Positions 52,001 to 60,774 of a DNA stretch of 64,000 nt are shown piece after piece. Below the pieces are notes generated by a model, which saw only the letters and a list, made by a program, of their open reading frames with translations, had not been told where the DNA came from and did not search any database. The stretch covers positions 1 to 64,000 of the forward strand of contig JACPYP010000028.1 in assembly GCA_016195985.1 (NCBI GenBank), in the 5' to 3' direction. Position numbers and translations under genes: made by a program. The stretch comes from Acidobacteriota bacterium. GTDB taxonomy: Bacteria; Acidobacteriota; Holophagae; Holophagales; Holophagaceae. Numbering within the stretch: position 1 is the first letter of the stretch; each line of letters begins with the position of its first letter.

Positions 52001-52209
52001 TGCTTCCCATGGCCCTGACGCGGGGCGCCGGCGCGGCGGCCCAGAATGCCATCGGCACAGGCGTGGTCGGGGGAATGCTGTCCGCCACGTTCATCGCCAT
52101 TTTCTTCATCCCCCTGTCGTTCGTGCTGGTGAGCCAGATGTTCAAGAAGAGATCTGTGGTTCCGGTTCCCGCCGTGGTCCCGCCTGTTTCTGAGGAGGGC
52201 CGGCCATGA
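49036..52209 (+). CDS. RND multidrug pump (AcrB-like, HAE1 family)
   Basis: A 1057-residue inner-membrane proton antiporter. It begins MVNFFIDRPIFAWVVAIVMMLAGLLA, typical of HAE1 pumps, and contains ARTELGTESYE, the proton-relay Asp pair in GLLVDDAIVVVENVER, and the second-half helices (GLAAKNAILIVQFAQEL). It is complete in length. It follows the adaptor by 12 bp, and its stop overlaps the channel gene start (ATGA). Confidence 0.96.
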   Translation: MVNFFIDRPIFAWVVAIVMMLAGLLAIKSLPVSQYPPVAPPAISVDAFYPGASAKTVENTVTQIIEQKMTGLDRLLYMSANSDSAGHGSVTLTFQPGTDPDSAWAKVQNKLELAKPLMPQVVQQMGITVSKSTKNMFMILALSSSDGSLNADDLRDYLASNVENVISRVEGVGEVTSFGTQYAMRIWLNPDRMVGYHLTPDDIRQAVKAYNAQISAGQVGGLPALKGQQLNVTVNVQELLQTPEQFGNIPLRINADGSTIRIRDVARTELGTESYESESALNGRPTAGMMIRLASGANALDTSKLIKAKMDSLSRYFPAGVQVDYPYETTPFVSVAIAEVVKTLVEAVVLVFLVMLLFLGNFRATLIPTIAVPVVLLGTFAVLQYAGMTINMLTMFAMVLAIGLLVDDAIVVVENVERIMHEEGLSPLEATRKSMGQITGALVGIGLVLSAVFGPMAFFGGSTGIIFRQFSFTLITAMMLSVVVALVLTPSLCVSFLKPVKKGHEAAESGWAVTRPFFLWFDRFYYRISEIFVAQLGRVLARSLRYCLIFLLIVGGAGLLMFRLPTAFLPEEDQGILLTMVNLPAGATLEQTQKVMKDVERHFLVDEKDAVASCMTVSGYSVAGRGQNNAMAFVKLKDWHQRERPELKAEAVVARAMRTFSGRRDAMLFAFAPPAILELGNATGFDFQLQDRGGVGHEKLMEARNMLLGMAAQNPALKSVRPNGLEDLPEYNVQVNQDRAGALGVPMPAIADTLTSTWGGSYVNDFINNGRVKRVYIEAEAKFRSQLEDLNKLYVPNKAGAMVPFSAFASGKWSFGSPNLQRYNSFPSVEILGEPAKGKSTGEAMKAMEDIATKLPAGIGFEWTGLSYQERQAGSQTTALYAVSVLVIFLCLAALYESWTVPISILLILPVGVFGTVLATWSRGLSSDVYFQIGLLTTLGLAAKNAILIVQFAQELMAQGVGLMEAAMEASRLRLRPILMTSLAFTFGVLPMALTRGAGAAAQNAIGTGVVGGMLSATFIAIFFIPLSFVLVSQMFKKRSVVPVPAVVPPVSEEGRP

Positions 52210-53678
52210 CGCCCATCAAAACCCTTCCAGTCCTGCTGCTCGTGGCCATGACCGGGTGTGTCTCGATGGCGCCGAAAGTCCGCCTGCCCGCGCCACCCGT
52301 GCCCGGCGCCTGGCCCGAGGGGCCTGCCTACAAAGCCCCGGCCGCCAGCCCCGCCCTTACGGCCCAAGAGGTCGCATGGCAGGATTTCTACGCAGACGCA
52401 AAGCTGAAGAAGGTCCTTCAGCTCGCCCTTGAGAACAACCGGGATTTGCGGATCGCGGTTCTGAACACCGATAAGGTGCGAGCCTATTACCAAATCCAGC
52501 GCGCTGAACTGCTGCCAACGGTCAACGCCGCCGGTGCCGGCACCCGGCAAAGGCTTCCAGCCAGTGTGTCCGGCACGGGGCAGCGGCTGGTGGCCGAGCA
52601 GGACACGGTCAATGTGGGCATCAGCTCCTGGGAGCTGGATTTCTTCGGCCGGGTGCGGAGCCTCAAGAATCGGGCGCTTGAACAATACCTTGCGACGGAA
52701 CAGGCTCGAAACAACGCCCAGATCTCGCTTCTCGGCGAGGTGGCCAATCTGTACCTCGCCTTTGGCGCCGACCGCGAGAACCTGAAACTGGCCCAGGACA
52801 CCCTCGGGAGCCAGGAGGCTTCCTACAAGCTCATCCAGCGCCGCTTCGAGGTGGGCGCCTCGTCTGAAATGGACGCCCGCCGCGCTCAAATCGGGGTGGA
52901 GACGGCCCGCGGCGACGTGGCCCGGTACACCCACACCGTCGCTTTGGACCGGAATGCGCTGAACCTCCTGGTGGGAACCTTCGTCCCTCCAGAACTGCTG
53001 CCTGAAACCTTGGGGAGCGCGATGGCCCTGAAAGACATCACGCCAGGATTGCCGTCGGAGGTGTTGACGCGCCGCCCGGACATACGCATGGCCGAGAATC
53101 AGCTCAGGGCCGCCAACGCCAACATCGGCGCGGCGAGGGCAGCCTTCTTCCCTCGCATCGCTCTCACCACCAGCCTCGGCACCATGGCCAGCGACTTGTC
53201 GGGGCTGTTCAAGACCGGTTCCGATTCCTGGGCCTTCTCGCCCCAGATCACCCTTCCGATTTTCGACACGGGTTCCCGGCTCGCCAATCTCCGGGCGGCG
53301 AAGGCTGACCGGGACATCGCTGTGGCTCAGTACGAAAAAGCCATCCAGGGAGCGTTCCGGGAAGTGGCGGATGCCCTGGCCCAGCGCGGCACCATCGATG
53401 ATCAGCTAGCCGCCCAGGAGACGCTGGTGCAGGCCACGGAAACCACCCACCGCCTGGCCACGGCCCGTTACACGGCCGGAGTCGATGGCTATTTGAGTGT
53501 GCTGGACGCCCAGCGTTCCCTGTACGGCGCCCAGCAGGGCCTCATCGCCCTCCGCCGGGCCAAGCTCGGCAACCTCGTCACGCTTTACAAAGTGCTCGGA
53601 GGAGGCCACTCGGATCAGACTCCGGCTGCATCTTCCAACCCGGCCAAGGGACAGCCCTCTGTTCAGCGAGGGCGCTGA
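52206..53678 (+). CDS. Outer-membrane efflux channel (OprM/TolC-like lipoprotein)
   Basis: A 490-residue outer-membrane factor. A lipobox (LVAMTGC) puts the lipid Cys near residue 18. Two OEP repeats follow, with family segments SWELDFFGRVRSLKNRALEQYL, RRPDIRMAENQLRAANANIGAARAAFFP and DAQRSLYGAQQ. It completes the tripartite pump. Confidence 0.94.
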   Translation: MTPIKTLPVLLLVAMTGCVSMAPKVRLPAPPVPGAWPEGPAYKAPAASPALTAQEVAWQDFYADAKLKKVLQLALENNRDLRIAVLNTDKVRAYYQIQRAELLPTVNAAGAGTRQRLPASVSGTGQRLVAEQDTVNVGISSWELDFFGRVRSLKNRALEQYLATEQARNNAQISLLGEVANLYLAFGADRENLKLAQDTLGSQEASYKLIQRRFEVGASSEMDARRAQIGVETARGDVARYTHTVALDRNALNLLVGTFVPPELLPETLGSAMALKDITPGLPSEVLTRRPDIRMAENQLRAANANIGAARAAFFPRIALTTSLGTMASDLSGLFKTGSDSWAFSPQITLPIFDTGSRLANLRAAKADRDIAVAQYEKAIQGAFREVADALAQRGTIDDQLAAQETLVQATETTHRLATARYTAGVDGYLSVLDAQRSLYGAQQGLIALRRAKLGNLVTLYKVLGGGHSDQTPAASSNPAKGQPSVQRGR

Positions 53679-53786
53679 GGAGGGGCATCAACCAATCCGG
53701 GGCGTTGGAGGCCGAGCCGGATACGGCTTGGTCCCAGCCACCCGGCCCCGGGGCAGCCGCCCCATCACTGTTTCACGGAGGCAACG

Positions 53787-54050
53787 ATGAAAGGCGTCAT
53801 CATTCACCTGAGCGACAACCAGCTGGCAGCGGTCATCGCCTGCGAGACCGAGGATTACATGGTGGTTGATCTCGGGAAGCCGGGGCAGTTCGCCAATGGC
53901 GATTTGGTGGATACCCAAGGGCTGTGGTTCGGAGAGCACGGGAAGATCTTGAACAAGACCTCGGACCGAAAAGTGGAAGCATCAGTCCAGTGCATCGTCC
54001 GCGATTTGACTTCAGCCCGGCACGAATGCGACGACCTGCAGCCGAACTAG
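53787..54050 (+). CDS. Small hypothetical protein
   Basis: 87 residues, MKGVIIHLSDNQLAAVIACE, with a good GGAGG upstream. No signal peptide, no recognised domain; probably a small beta-rich cytoplasmic protein. Confidence 0.65.
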   Translation: MKGVIIHLSDNQLAAVIACETEDYMVVDLGKPGQFANGDLVDTQGLWFGEHGKILNKTSDRKVEASVQCIVRDLTSARHECDDLQPN

Positions 54051-54065
54051 CAACCAGGTCAGCCG

Positions 54066-54593
54066 CTACGGCTTGGCAATGGCTTTATTTAAAAACTCGG
54101 CCAGTACCGGCGAATCGTAAAAAAGGCCAATCACCTTGTATTCGTTCGAGTACTTCCTGAGCTCCAGCCTTATCGTGCCGGGTCCATTCTGGAACTGGGC
54201 TTTGTACACCATGCGGCCCCAGGTGCCTTTCTGGTCCACGCCGGTCGACACAAATTGGACTTCCTTCGAGATCACTGGCCCAAGTTGATCGGTGATGCCG
54301 CCAAGGACGGCGTTGTGTTTCTCTTCTGTCAAAGATTCCTTCCCATCAGGGCCGATGAGTTGATAGGCCCCCGAGAAGTCCTTCGCTTCAATCTTTGCAA
54401 GGTACGCGGAACAAGCAGGGCCAAAGTTGCTTTCCCCAACCTTCATGGCGCCCTTGACCATGAAGACGCAACTCACGGCCATCAACACAAGAAAGCCCAA
54501 CGCCCCGCCACACCCCCAAGCGATCCATTTCCCCCAGGGCTTGCGCTTGACGGCGGGGTATTCCGACTCGGGGGGAGCATAGCTCATGTCCAT
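54066..54593 (-). CDS. Membrane-anchored protein with DUF4019/NTF2-like domain
   Basis: A 175-residue protein with a Pro-rich cytoplasmic start (MSYAPPESEYP), one helix at about 27-47 (GGALGFLVLMAVSCVFMV), and a periplasmic domain (FGPACSAYLAKIEAKDFSGAYQLIG, MVYKAQFQNGPGTIRLELRK) of the pattern of DUF4019/DUF4864-like stress proteins. The exact family is uncertain. Convergent with the preceding small gene. Confidence 0.7.
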   Translation of the reverse strand: MDMSYAPPESEYPAVKRKPWGKWIAWGCGGALGFLVLMAVSCVFMVKGAMKVGESNFGPACSAYLAKIEAKDFSGAYQLIGPDGKESLTEEKHNAVLGGITDQLGPVISKEVQFVSTGVDQKGTWGRMVYKAQFQNGPGTIRLELRKYSNEYKVIGLFYDSPVLAEFLNKAIAKP

Positions 54594-54756
54594 AGCGTCT
54601 CCTCTTGATGAAGGGGTTGGACAGCGGCTTCACGAACGAAAGGAATTTGTTTCAGCTGCACGGAGGTGACAAGCAGAGGCGAGAACGCGAAATGTTGAAA
54701 GAGAGCGAAAGGCAATGCGGGGATGGCCGGCTTGAGCGAAGGGCTAGGCCGACTCA

Positions 54757-55086
54757 CTAATCGACGATGAACAGTTTTGCACCAACTGAAGTGAAGGAGC
54801 GGTGAGGTTCAGCATTGTCCGCGACCTGGTAGCTCATTCCCGGCCGAAGAAGGAAGGTGCGACCATCTTTAAGCTCCGTGTGTAATTCGCCTTCAAGGCA
54901 AAGGAGGATATGACCCTTTGCGCACCAGTGGTCGGCAACGTATCCAGGCGAATATTCAACCATTCGAACTCGAATGGGGCCGAAGTTGCAGGTTCGCCAG
55001 GTGGCAGTTCCAATGTCGCCTTTGTGGAGCGAAGGCTCGACTGATGACCAGTCAGTGGCGCCGAATGGGATTCCAGTCATTTGCAT
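54757..55086 (-). CDS. DHCW-motif cupin
   Basis: A 109-residue single-domain cupin. MVEYSPGYVADHWCAKGHILLCLEGEL contains the signature DHWCAKGH of the DHCW-motif family, with His as putative metal ligands; LRPGMSYQVAD and EPHRSFT complete the barrel. The start at 55086 was chosen for the family N-terminus. Function of the family is unknown. Confidence 0.85.
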   Translation of the reverse strand: MQMTGIPFGATDWSSVEPSLHKGDIGTATWRTCNFGPIRVRMVEYSPGYVADHWCAKGHILLCLEGELHTELKDGRTFLLRPGMSYQVADNAEPHRSFTSVGAKLFIVD

Positions 55087-55287
55087 GGATGCCTCCTGGG
55101 GGCCTAACGAATGACGCTGACCAGCTCCCCCTGGGTGGAGTGGACGAGCGGATCCGAGGAATCGAGCGGCTGGCAGAATGGGAGGCAATGCAATCGGAGT
55201 CGAGTTGAGCTGGGGATTCCCGGAAGCTGTAAAGAACTTCCAAAGCTCTGGCACCGTCAGCGAGATCACAGGCGGAGACGGATTCCT

Positions 55288-55389
55288 ATGGCTTATTTCG
55301 GATGGCTTGCCTTCATCCTTTCCGCCTACTCTGGTTTGGTTCAGCTCGTGAAGACCTGGTACACGCGGCGATTCGGAGCCTGGTTATGA
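55288..55389 (+). CDS. Single-helix small membrane protein (33 residues)
   Basis: MAYFGWLAFILSAYSGLVQL begins a 33-residue peptide with one hydrophobic helix and a basic end (KTWYTRRFGAWL). GGCGGAG precedes the ATG, and a strong hairpin terminator follows 25 nt after the stop. This arrangement supports a real small gene. Confidence 0.5.
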   Translation: MAYFGWLAFILSAYSGLVQLVKTWYTRRFGAWL

Positions 55390-55414
55390 ATCTCCGTGCC
55401 TTCCTTTTTAGGAC

Positions 55415-55439
55415 GGCCCCCGCCTTGATGGCGGGGGCC
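55415..55439 (+). terminator. Terminator hairpin
   Basis: GGCCCCCGCC-TTGAT-GGCGGGGGCC, a perfect 10-bp GC stem followed by CTTGTT. Fits the end of the small gene upstream. Confidence 0.7.
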
Positions 55440-55562
55440 CTTGTTGGCTTGGAACACCAGTGGCACATCGCTTTCATGGCTTTTGAAGGCGTGTAAAAGT
55501 TCTGGGTGCCTGACCGACGTATCTGCTGAAGGCGGTGCTGAAGGCACTGGTCGAGTCGTATC

Positions 55563-55784
55563 CTAGGGGTTCAGCACCCACTGGGCCACCACCTGCTCAT
55601 CCGAGAGTCCGAATGTGTGCTTGAGAAGGTGGAGCCCGGCCATCAGGCGGATGGGAACCCCTGGGCGCCCATTATCCGGGCGATACAGGGCGGCGTTTGG
55701 GTCTTCGGCTTCGAAAAATGGCTTCATCCATACACCAGAAATCGCGGGTCTCCCCTCACATTCTGGTGTACCAGATAGGCCCAA
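55563..55784 (-). pseudogene. IS5-type transposase N-terminal fragment
   Basis: The peptide RPGVPIRLMAGLHLLKHTFG followed by LSDEQVVAQWVLNP is the N-terminal DUF772 region of IS5-family transposases. It stops right after, so the catalytic DDE part is missing. Remnant of an insertion sequence. Confidence 0.75.
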
Positions 55785-55950
55785 AGCTCCCTCAAATGTC
55801 TGCGAAATCTACATCTGTGACTTGTTCAGGGCCGACCAAGATATTCGGGTACACCAGAAAGTCAGGGGAGACCCCCCAATTTTTCTGATGTACCCGATAT
55901 GTCTAAAGCTCCCTGCCATTGTCAAATCTATGTTTGTGACTTGGTTATGG
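55732..55950. repeat. Two diverged copies of a ~110-bp palindromic element
   Basis: Copy 1 carries ACACCAGAA (55732-55740) and TTCTGGTGT (55761-55769); copy 2 carries ACACCAGAAA (55851-55860) and TTTCTGATGT (55882-55891). Both are followed by related sequence (AAAGCTCCCT, then TGTGACTTG). The hairpin loops are in opposite orientation (GGGTCTCCCCTCA at 55746 against TCAGGGGAGACCC at 55862). Confidence 0.7.
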
Positions 55951-56025
55951 CCAATTTATTACTTGCTCCATCTAGGGGTTTGGGGATGGTTGTGTGATCT
56001 TTATTGCATGATATTTATAAAGATT

Positions 56026-57321
56026 TTATTGTATTGGGAAAAACATAAATGTTCCAAAAATATTGTCCTTATAAACTTGGAACCTAACTGGTCCAGTGTA
56101 TCCTGTGTTTGGTCCGGTGATACTGGCAGTGCTTGAGTATCCGGAAGAATTACTGATTTCACGACTCCATTTGTAGGAGAAATCCCAAGTGTTCGTTGAA
56201 ACATACTTGATTAAACCAAAGACAGATCCACCTGTCTGAAGAGAAACCGAATAAGAATCAGTTGCGGTTTGTCCCAGGGTAGAAGTTGTTTGTCCTCCCA
56301 GACTTAAATTCTGAGATGATGGTTGGCCACCACCTGCTGGCGGTTCATACAGCAGCACTTGATTAAATTGGAGGTCGAAGCGAGTTTTGTCTACAGTGGA
56401 GGAAGAACCATTCCAATACGGATTCCTACCTAAAATAGCGGCAAAATCAACCCCGTTTAATTCTCCATCCTGACCAGCCCAAGTTCTCTGAATTGCGGTC
56501 CAGACACCGGGGGCTTCGGTTTGAATTAATGTCGGATTTTTTAACCATTTTACATATAGTTTTATAATGTCGCCAGGACCCGCGGGGTCTCGTTCATCAT
56601 AATTCACACTTGAATAATTCTGGTACCAAAAAGAAGTCCCGTTTCCTGATCCATTAAAATGAGAAGTTGAGTTGATATAATACTTGGGATTCAGCCAAAT
56701 AATAAAGCAGTCATAATCGTGATTCAACCCTTCAGCTGCGTTTTGAGGTCCGGGGTAAGTTTCGCTAAAATTAGTGCTTGATGTAATTGTGGTGGATGAA
56801 CTGTTTTCAATTTGCGTTTTCCAATTTGCTGAAAAACTTGCACCTGCAACCAAGGCGTTTAAATTAAAGTTATAATTAGTGGCTCTGCCAATTGTTTCTG
56901 AAGTTGAATTTTTCGAACCGATAGAGCTACTTGTTCCATATGTAACAGCACTTTTAGGCCCTGGAGGGGCATATACTAGGGATAAAATCTGATATTTTGG
57001 ATAAATTGCCCCCTTTACGGTGAGAGCTATATCATCAATTCCATCTGCAATGATGTCATAGTTGCCATCTGTTGAGGTGGCTTTTAATTCTTTGCCTGAG
57101 CCTTTTGGGCTATCGGGGATTTGGGTTGATCTCCCCGGAAATTCATGAATGCCCCCCACAGGATCGATCCATTTATAGTTCTCATAATATATGGTTCTTC
57201 CGTTATTTCTTATAGAACAAGATGTTTTTCCGTATGGGTACCCCGGGACATCGAATTGCTTTATTGTTTGACCAAAAAGCGAAATTCCTAATAGCCCAAT
57301 AAAAATATTTATATATTTCAT
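56026..57321 (-). CDS. AT-rich secreted protein of unknown function
   Basis: A 431-residue protein with a signal peptide (MKYINIFIGLLGISLFGQ). It is rich in Asn, Ser, Thr, Gly and Tyr with alternating polar-hydrophobic strands, which suggests an extracellular beta-rich protein. No catalytic motif is recognised. GC content is far below the surroundings, and transposase remnants lie on both sides, so it was probably acquired. A toxin or adhesin role is possible but not shown. Confidence 0.75.
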   Translation of the reverse strand: MKYINIFIGLLGISLFGQTIKQFDVPGYPYGKTSCSIRNNGRTIYYENYKWIDPVGGIHEFPGRSTQIPDSPKGSGKELKATSTDGNYDIIADGIDDIALTVKGAIYPKYQILSLVYAPPGPKSAVTYGTSSSIGSKNSTSETIGRATNYNFNLNALVAGASFSANWKTQIENSSSTTITSSTNFSETYPGPQNAAEGLNHDYDCFIIWLNPKYYINSTSHFNGSGNGTSFWYQNYSSVNYDERDPAGPGDIIKLYVKWLKNPTLIQTEAPGVWTAIQRTWAGQDGELNGVDFAAILGRNPYWNGSSSTVDKTRFDLQFNQVLLYEPPAGGGQPSSQNLSLGGQTTSTLGQTATDSYSVSLQTGGSVFGLIKYVSTNTWDFSYKWSREISNSSGYSSTASITGPNTGYTGPVRFQVYKDNIFGTFMFFPIQ

Positions 57322-58248
57322 CTTGTGCTCCCTGAGATCATATTGTTGGGATTGTATATAGCATTGCTTATATTGGTTTAGGCGGTCCCCTGATGGATTG
57401 TGAATTTGACAAATACATTATCATTTTTCTTTTGACAGACACATCAATAGATACAATTTGATATTGTGGTAGGTTTTAAAAAGAATTGATGATGTGAATT
57501 GAAGCTGATAATGCCTACTTTGATAAGATTGGACCGCTCAAAATTGTGCCTTCTCATATCTTGAATTATCTAAATAATAGTAATAAGTCCTCTTGAATCC
57601 CTCCTTCCTTGCTATCTGCTCCTTTTATTCTGTACTGTTGATTTAAATCCAAATAACAATGCGAACAATCTGGTGACCTCCTACGTAGCCTTCCGTGAGA
57701 GTGGCATAACTCCTATTGAATCTTCAGTAGTTCCCCTGAACGGTATGAAATCAACCGCGAACGGTAATTAGGGCGTGTTTTCAAAATCGGAGCCAAGTGA
57801 GCAGACAGGCGATAGCGACCATGGCGCTGTAATTGCGCATGGTCTTGTCGTAGCGAGTGGCGAGGCTGCGGTATTGCTTAACCGAACACCTCCCGCTTGA
57901 TTATGGATGGCGTGACTTTCCTTGCAACTGCGATGGATCTACAACCAAGTCACGCACCTCGGCGATTTCGGCCTTTGAATGACCTGTCCATCCATGCCCC
58001 GCTCGCTACGCTTCTTCCCGCCCTACAGCAGTCGTGTCCAGCCCTCGGAGGCGCTGCGCTCGGAATGGGCATGGCTCAACCAGTCATCCCATTTCTGGGA
58101 CGCGGGATGCCGAGAGCGGGACGGCGGACTGTGCTGGACTCGCGGGCTGGCATTGATTTAACGAAAGTCCCTCCTGGCACTGGCATTGCTTTCCATGAGT
58201 CGGGACACTCGATCCCGGTGGAGTTGCTCCATGGCCATGCCCCCCCTG
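57322..58248. other. 927-bp intergenic region with IS remnant
   Basis: The first 450 bp are AT-rich without an ORF. An IS5-type transposase tail follows, then GC-rich sequence leading to the permease gene. Open frames over 57897-58637 overlap the permease and are not supported. Confidence 0.6.
57781..57891 (-). pseudogene. IS5-type transposase C-terminal fragment
   Basis: The minus strand encodes RSLATRYDKTMRNYSAMVAI followed by ACLLTWLRF and a stop, the classic C-terminal end of IS5-group transposases. Only about 36 codons remain. Confidence 0.85.
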
Positions 58249-60552
58249 ATGTCCCATGGGTTCCGCGCCCTGTGGCGCCATCCCTGGCACAGCCTGGGGG
58301 TGGCCCTGCTGCTAGCCCTAGGCATCGGTCCGGTCCTCGCCCTGTCGGCCCTGGCGGACCAGCTCCTGGTGCGCAATGCGCCGTACCCCGAGCCCCATCG
58401 GGTGGTGCAGGTTCATGGCGTCATTCCCGAATACGACCGCTGCCAGTTCAATCCGACCGCCTTCCACCACCTGCAGGAGGGCACCCGCGCCTTTTCGGCT
58501 CTGACGCTCCTGGAACCCAGCACCTTCGCCCTGGGGCGGGGCGTCGATTCGGTTCCAGTGGAGGTCGTGCGCGCCACGGCGGATTTCGGGCAGGTGCTGG
58601 GCGTGGCACCCCTTGCAGGGCGGCTTACCTTCCTTAAGGACGAGGACACCTTCGGGGGGACCCGGGTCGCCATCGCGACGGAACGGGCCTGGCGACGGCG
58701 CCACGGGGCGAATCCCGCGCTGGTGGGCAGCACCATCCCGCTGGAGGGCCTGCCGACGATCATCGTGGGCATTCTGCCGGAGCGCGTGGCCTTCCCCTCC
58801 TCCAGGGTTGCAGAGGCCGAATACGTCGTGCCCGCCGCATTCACGCCGGTGGAGCGCGAGGAGAACGGCAATAACTGGGAGGTGATCGGGCGGCTCTCCC
58901 CGGGTACGACTCTGGCCCAGGCTAACGCCGCCCTGGCTTCCCTGGCGGCCTCTCAAGTCATCCCTGGCCGTACCGGCTTCCGGGCCCTACAGGTGAGCGA
59001 GGAGCTGGCGGCGGGCTGGAAGCGCCCCCTGGGACTCTTCGGGGTGGCATCTGTCCTGCTGCTCGTGCTGGCGGGCATCAATGCGGCTTACCTCATCCTG
59101 GCGCGCTCAGAGGCACGGCGTGGTGACTTGGCGGTGGCCACGGCCCTGGGTGCCCCCGCAGCGGGCATGGTTGGGCAGTACATGGCTGAAGGGCTGGGGC
59201 TCAGTGTCCTGGGTCTGGGTTTGGGCTTCGGTGTGGCCTTCGGGGTCCGCCAGGCCCTCGTTCTCCATTTCGGGCTCCAGTCCACACCGTCCTTCTCGCT
59301 GGCCACGGTAGGCGTGGGATGTCTCACCTCGCTCCTGCTGGTCTTGCTGGCGTCCGCGGTTCCTGCCTGGGTGGCGGCCCGGATCTCCCCCATGGAGGCC
59401 CTCAAGGCCGGAGGGCGCGGCATGGCGACCGGCGGCCGTCGCTGGGTGCTGGTGGGCGAGCTGGCCCTGACCTCGATCCTCTTGGTGGGCGCGGGGCTGC
59501 TGCTGCGCACCTTGATGGCCCTGGGAAACCTACCTACAGGCCTGCGGGCTCCAGAGCAGGTGCTTGCGGTGACGATCCAGTTGCCGTCGGGGGCCTATCC
59601 CTCCTCTCCCACCCGGCAGGCCCTGTTCGACACCCTTGTCTCCCGGCTGGGCACGGTCTCCGGCGTCACCCACTCCGCCCTCACACAGACAGCTCCCTTC
59701 TTCAAGCCCAACGGACATGGCGTATGGAACACACCGGACGGCCGCAAGTTGAAGGTCAACATCCACACCCTGGCCGGAGACCTGCCGGGGGCCCTGGGCC
59801 TGCAACTCCGAGAGGGGCGGCTGCCCCGACAGGGCGCGGCGGAGGCTCTGGTGAGCGACACCCTTGCGAAAGACCTCAGCGGCGACGAGAGCGCCTTGGG
59901 GCGGAATATTCTAGGCCGGAACACGGTGGTAGGGGTCGTGAGCGCCACCGCGGAGCGCGATCCGCGCCGCGGTTTTGCCCGGCAGGCCTGGATACCGCTC
60001 GATCCTGAGTGGACGTTCGTCGATGTCTTCCTCCGGACGGATGGACAGCCTGAATCCCTCCTGCCCGGCCTGCGCAGCGTCCTCCACCAGGTGGGCCCCG
60101 ATCTCCAGATGCTGGAGCCCACCCGGCTCTCGGACGCAATCTCTCATGCTCACGCCGAGCCTCGGAAGGCAGCTCAGCTGCTGGGTGCCCTGGCGGTCAT
60201 TGCCCTGGTCCTGGCCGCGGCGGGTATCTACGGCGTCGCCACCCAGCTCACCTTGCGCCGCAGGCAGGAGTTCGGAATGCGAGTCGCGATGGGCGCGACC
60301 CCCGGCACCCTGATCCGCCTTGTGCTGAATCAGGGGCTGCGATTGGTCGCCCTGGGGCTCGGGCTCGGCCTCCTGGGCTCTCTGTGGGCGACGATGCTCC
60401 TGAAGAGCCTGCTCCACGGCGTGGCGAACCTCGATCCTCTCACCTATGTCCTGGGCGCCCTGGTGCTCGTGGGCACGGCGCTCCTGGCCCTGCTGCTGCC
60501 CGCCCTGCGAGCCGCCCGGCTCTCCCCCTGGGAAGCCCTTAGGGCGGAGTAG
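58249..60552 (+). CDS. MacB-like ABC transporter permease (ADOP type)
   Basis: A 767-residue permease with two FtsX-type four-helix units. The N-terminus is RALWRHPWHSLGVALLLALGIGPVLALSALADQLL, followed by a periplasmic MacB_PCD-like domain (about 50-245). FtsX units lie near 265-430 and 650-765 (TQLTLRRQEFGMRVAMGATPGTLIRLVL with one extra Arg, and SPWEALRAE at the end). This duplicated layout is common in Acidobacteriota. No ATPase gene is adjacent. The start was set at 58249; the open frame begins at 58186. Confidence 0.85.
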   Translation: MSHGFRALWRHPWHSLGVALLLALGIGPVLALSALADQLLVRNAPYPEPHRVVQVHGVIPEYDRCQFNPTAFHHLQEGTRAFSALTLLEPSTFALGRGVDSVPVEVVRATADFGQVLGVAPLAGRLTFLKDEDTFGGTRVAIATERAWRRRHGANPALVGSTIPLEGLPTIIVGILPERVAFPSSRVAEAEYVVPAAFTPVEREENGNNWEVIGRLSPGTTLAQANAALASLAASQVIPGRTGFRALQVSEELAAGWKRPLGLFGVASVLLLVLAGINAAYLILARSEARRGDLAVATALGAPAAGMVGQYMAEGLGLSVLGLGLGFGVAFGVRQALVLHFGLQSTPSFSLATVGVGCLTSLLLVLLASAVPAWVAARISPMEALKAGGRGMATGGRRWVLVGELALTSILLVGAGLLLRTLMALGNLPTGLRAPEQVLAVTIQLPSGAYPSSPTRQALFDTLVSRLGTVSGVTHSALTQTAPFFKPNGHGVWNTPDGRKLKVNIHTLAGDLPGALGLQLREGRLPRQGAAEALVSDTLAKDLSGDESALGRNILGRNTVVGVVSATAERDPRRGFARQAWIPLDPEWTFVDVFLRTDGQPESLLPGLRSVLHQVGPDLQMLEPTRLSDAISHAHAEPRKAAQLLGALAVIALVLAAAGIYGVATQLTLRRRQEFGMRVAMGATPGTLIRLVLNQGLRLVALGLGLGLLGSLWATMLLKSLLHGVANLDPLTYVLGALVLVGTALLALLLPALRAARLSPWEALRAE

Positions 60553-60774
60553 TGCCGAGGCGGACGGACCCCGGGCAAGTCGAGATGCTCATGACCTTCG
60601 GCTTCTGGCCACACCGCCCGGCACCTCTCCAAGTGACACGTCTCCGATGTGGTTTAAATCATTCCAGGCGCTGATGGCGCGCCGGGAGAGGGGCGCGGCA
60701 TTGCACCCCAAGAGGTGAAAGCCCGAAAAGCAACGTTCTTCGCGCGTGCTCGGGAGGTTGTGAAGCTCGCTGCA
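60553..60774. other. 222-bp gap between convergent genes
   Basis: No ORF, RNA gene or clear terminator hairpin is seen. Confidence 0.4.

Noticed and set aside
55615-56136. Plus-strand open frame across the palindromic repeats
   Set aside because: It crosses the transposase fragment, two repeats and the end of the opposite gene; no domain or ribosome site.
57897-58637. Open frame upstream of and overlapping the permease
   Set aside because: Pro- and Arg-rich shadow; the MacB-like permease in another frame has clear helices and family motifs.
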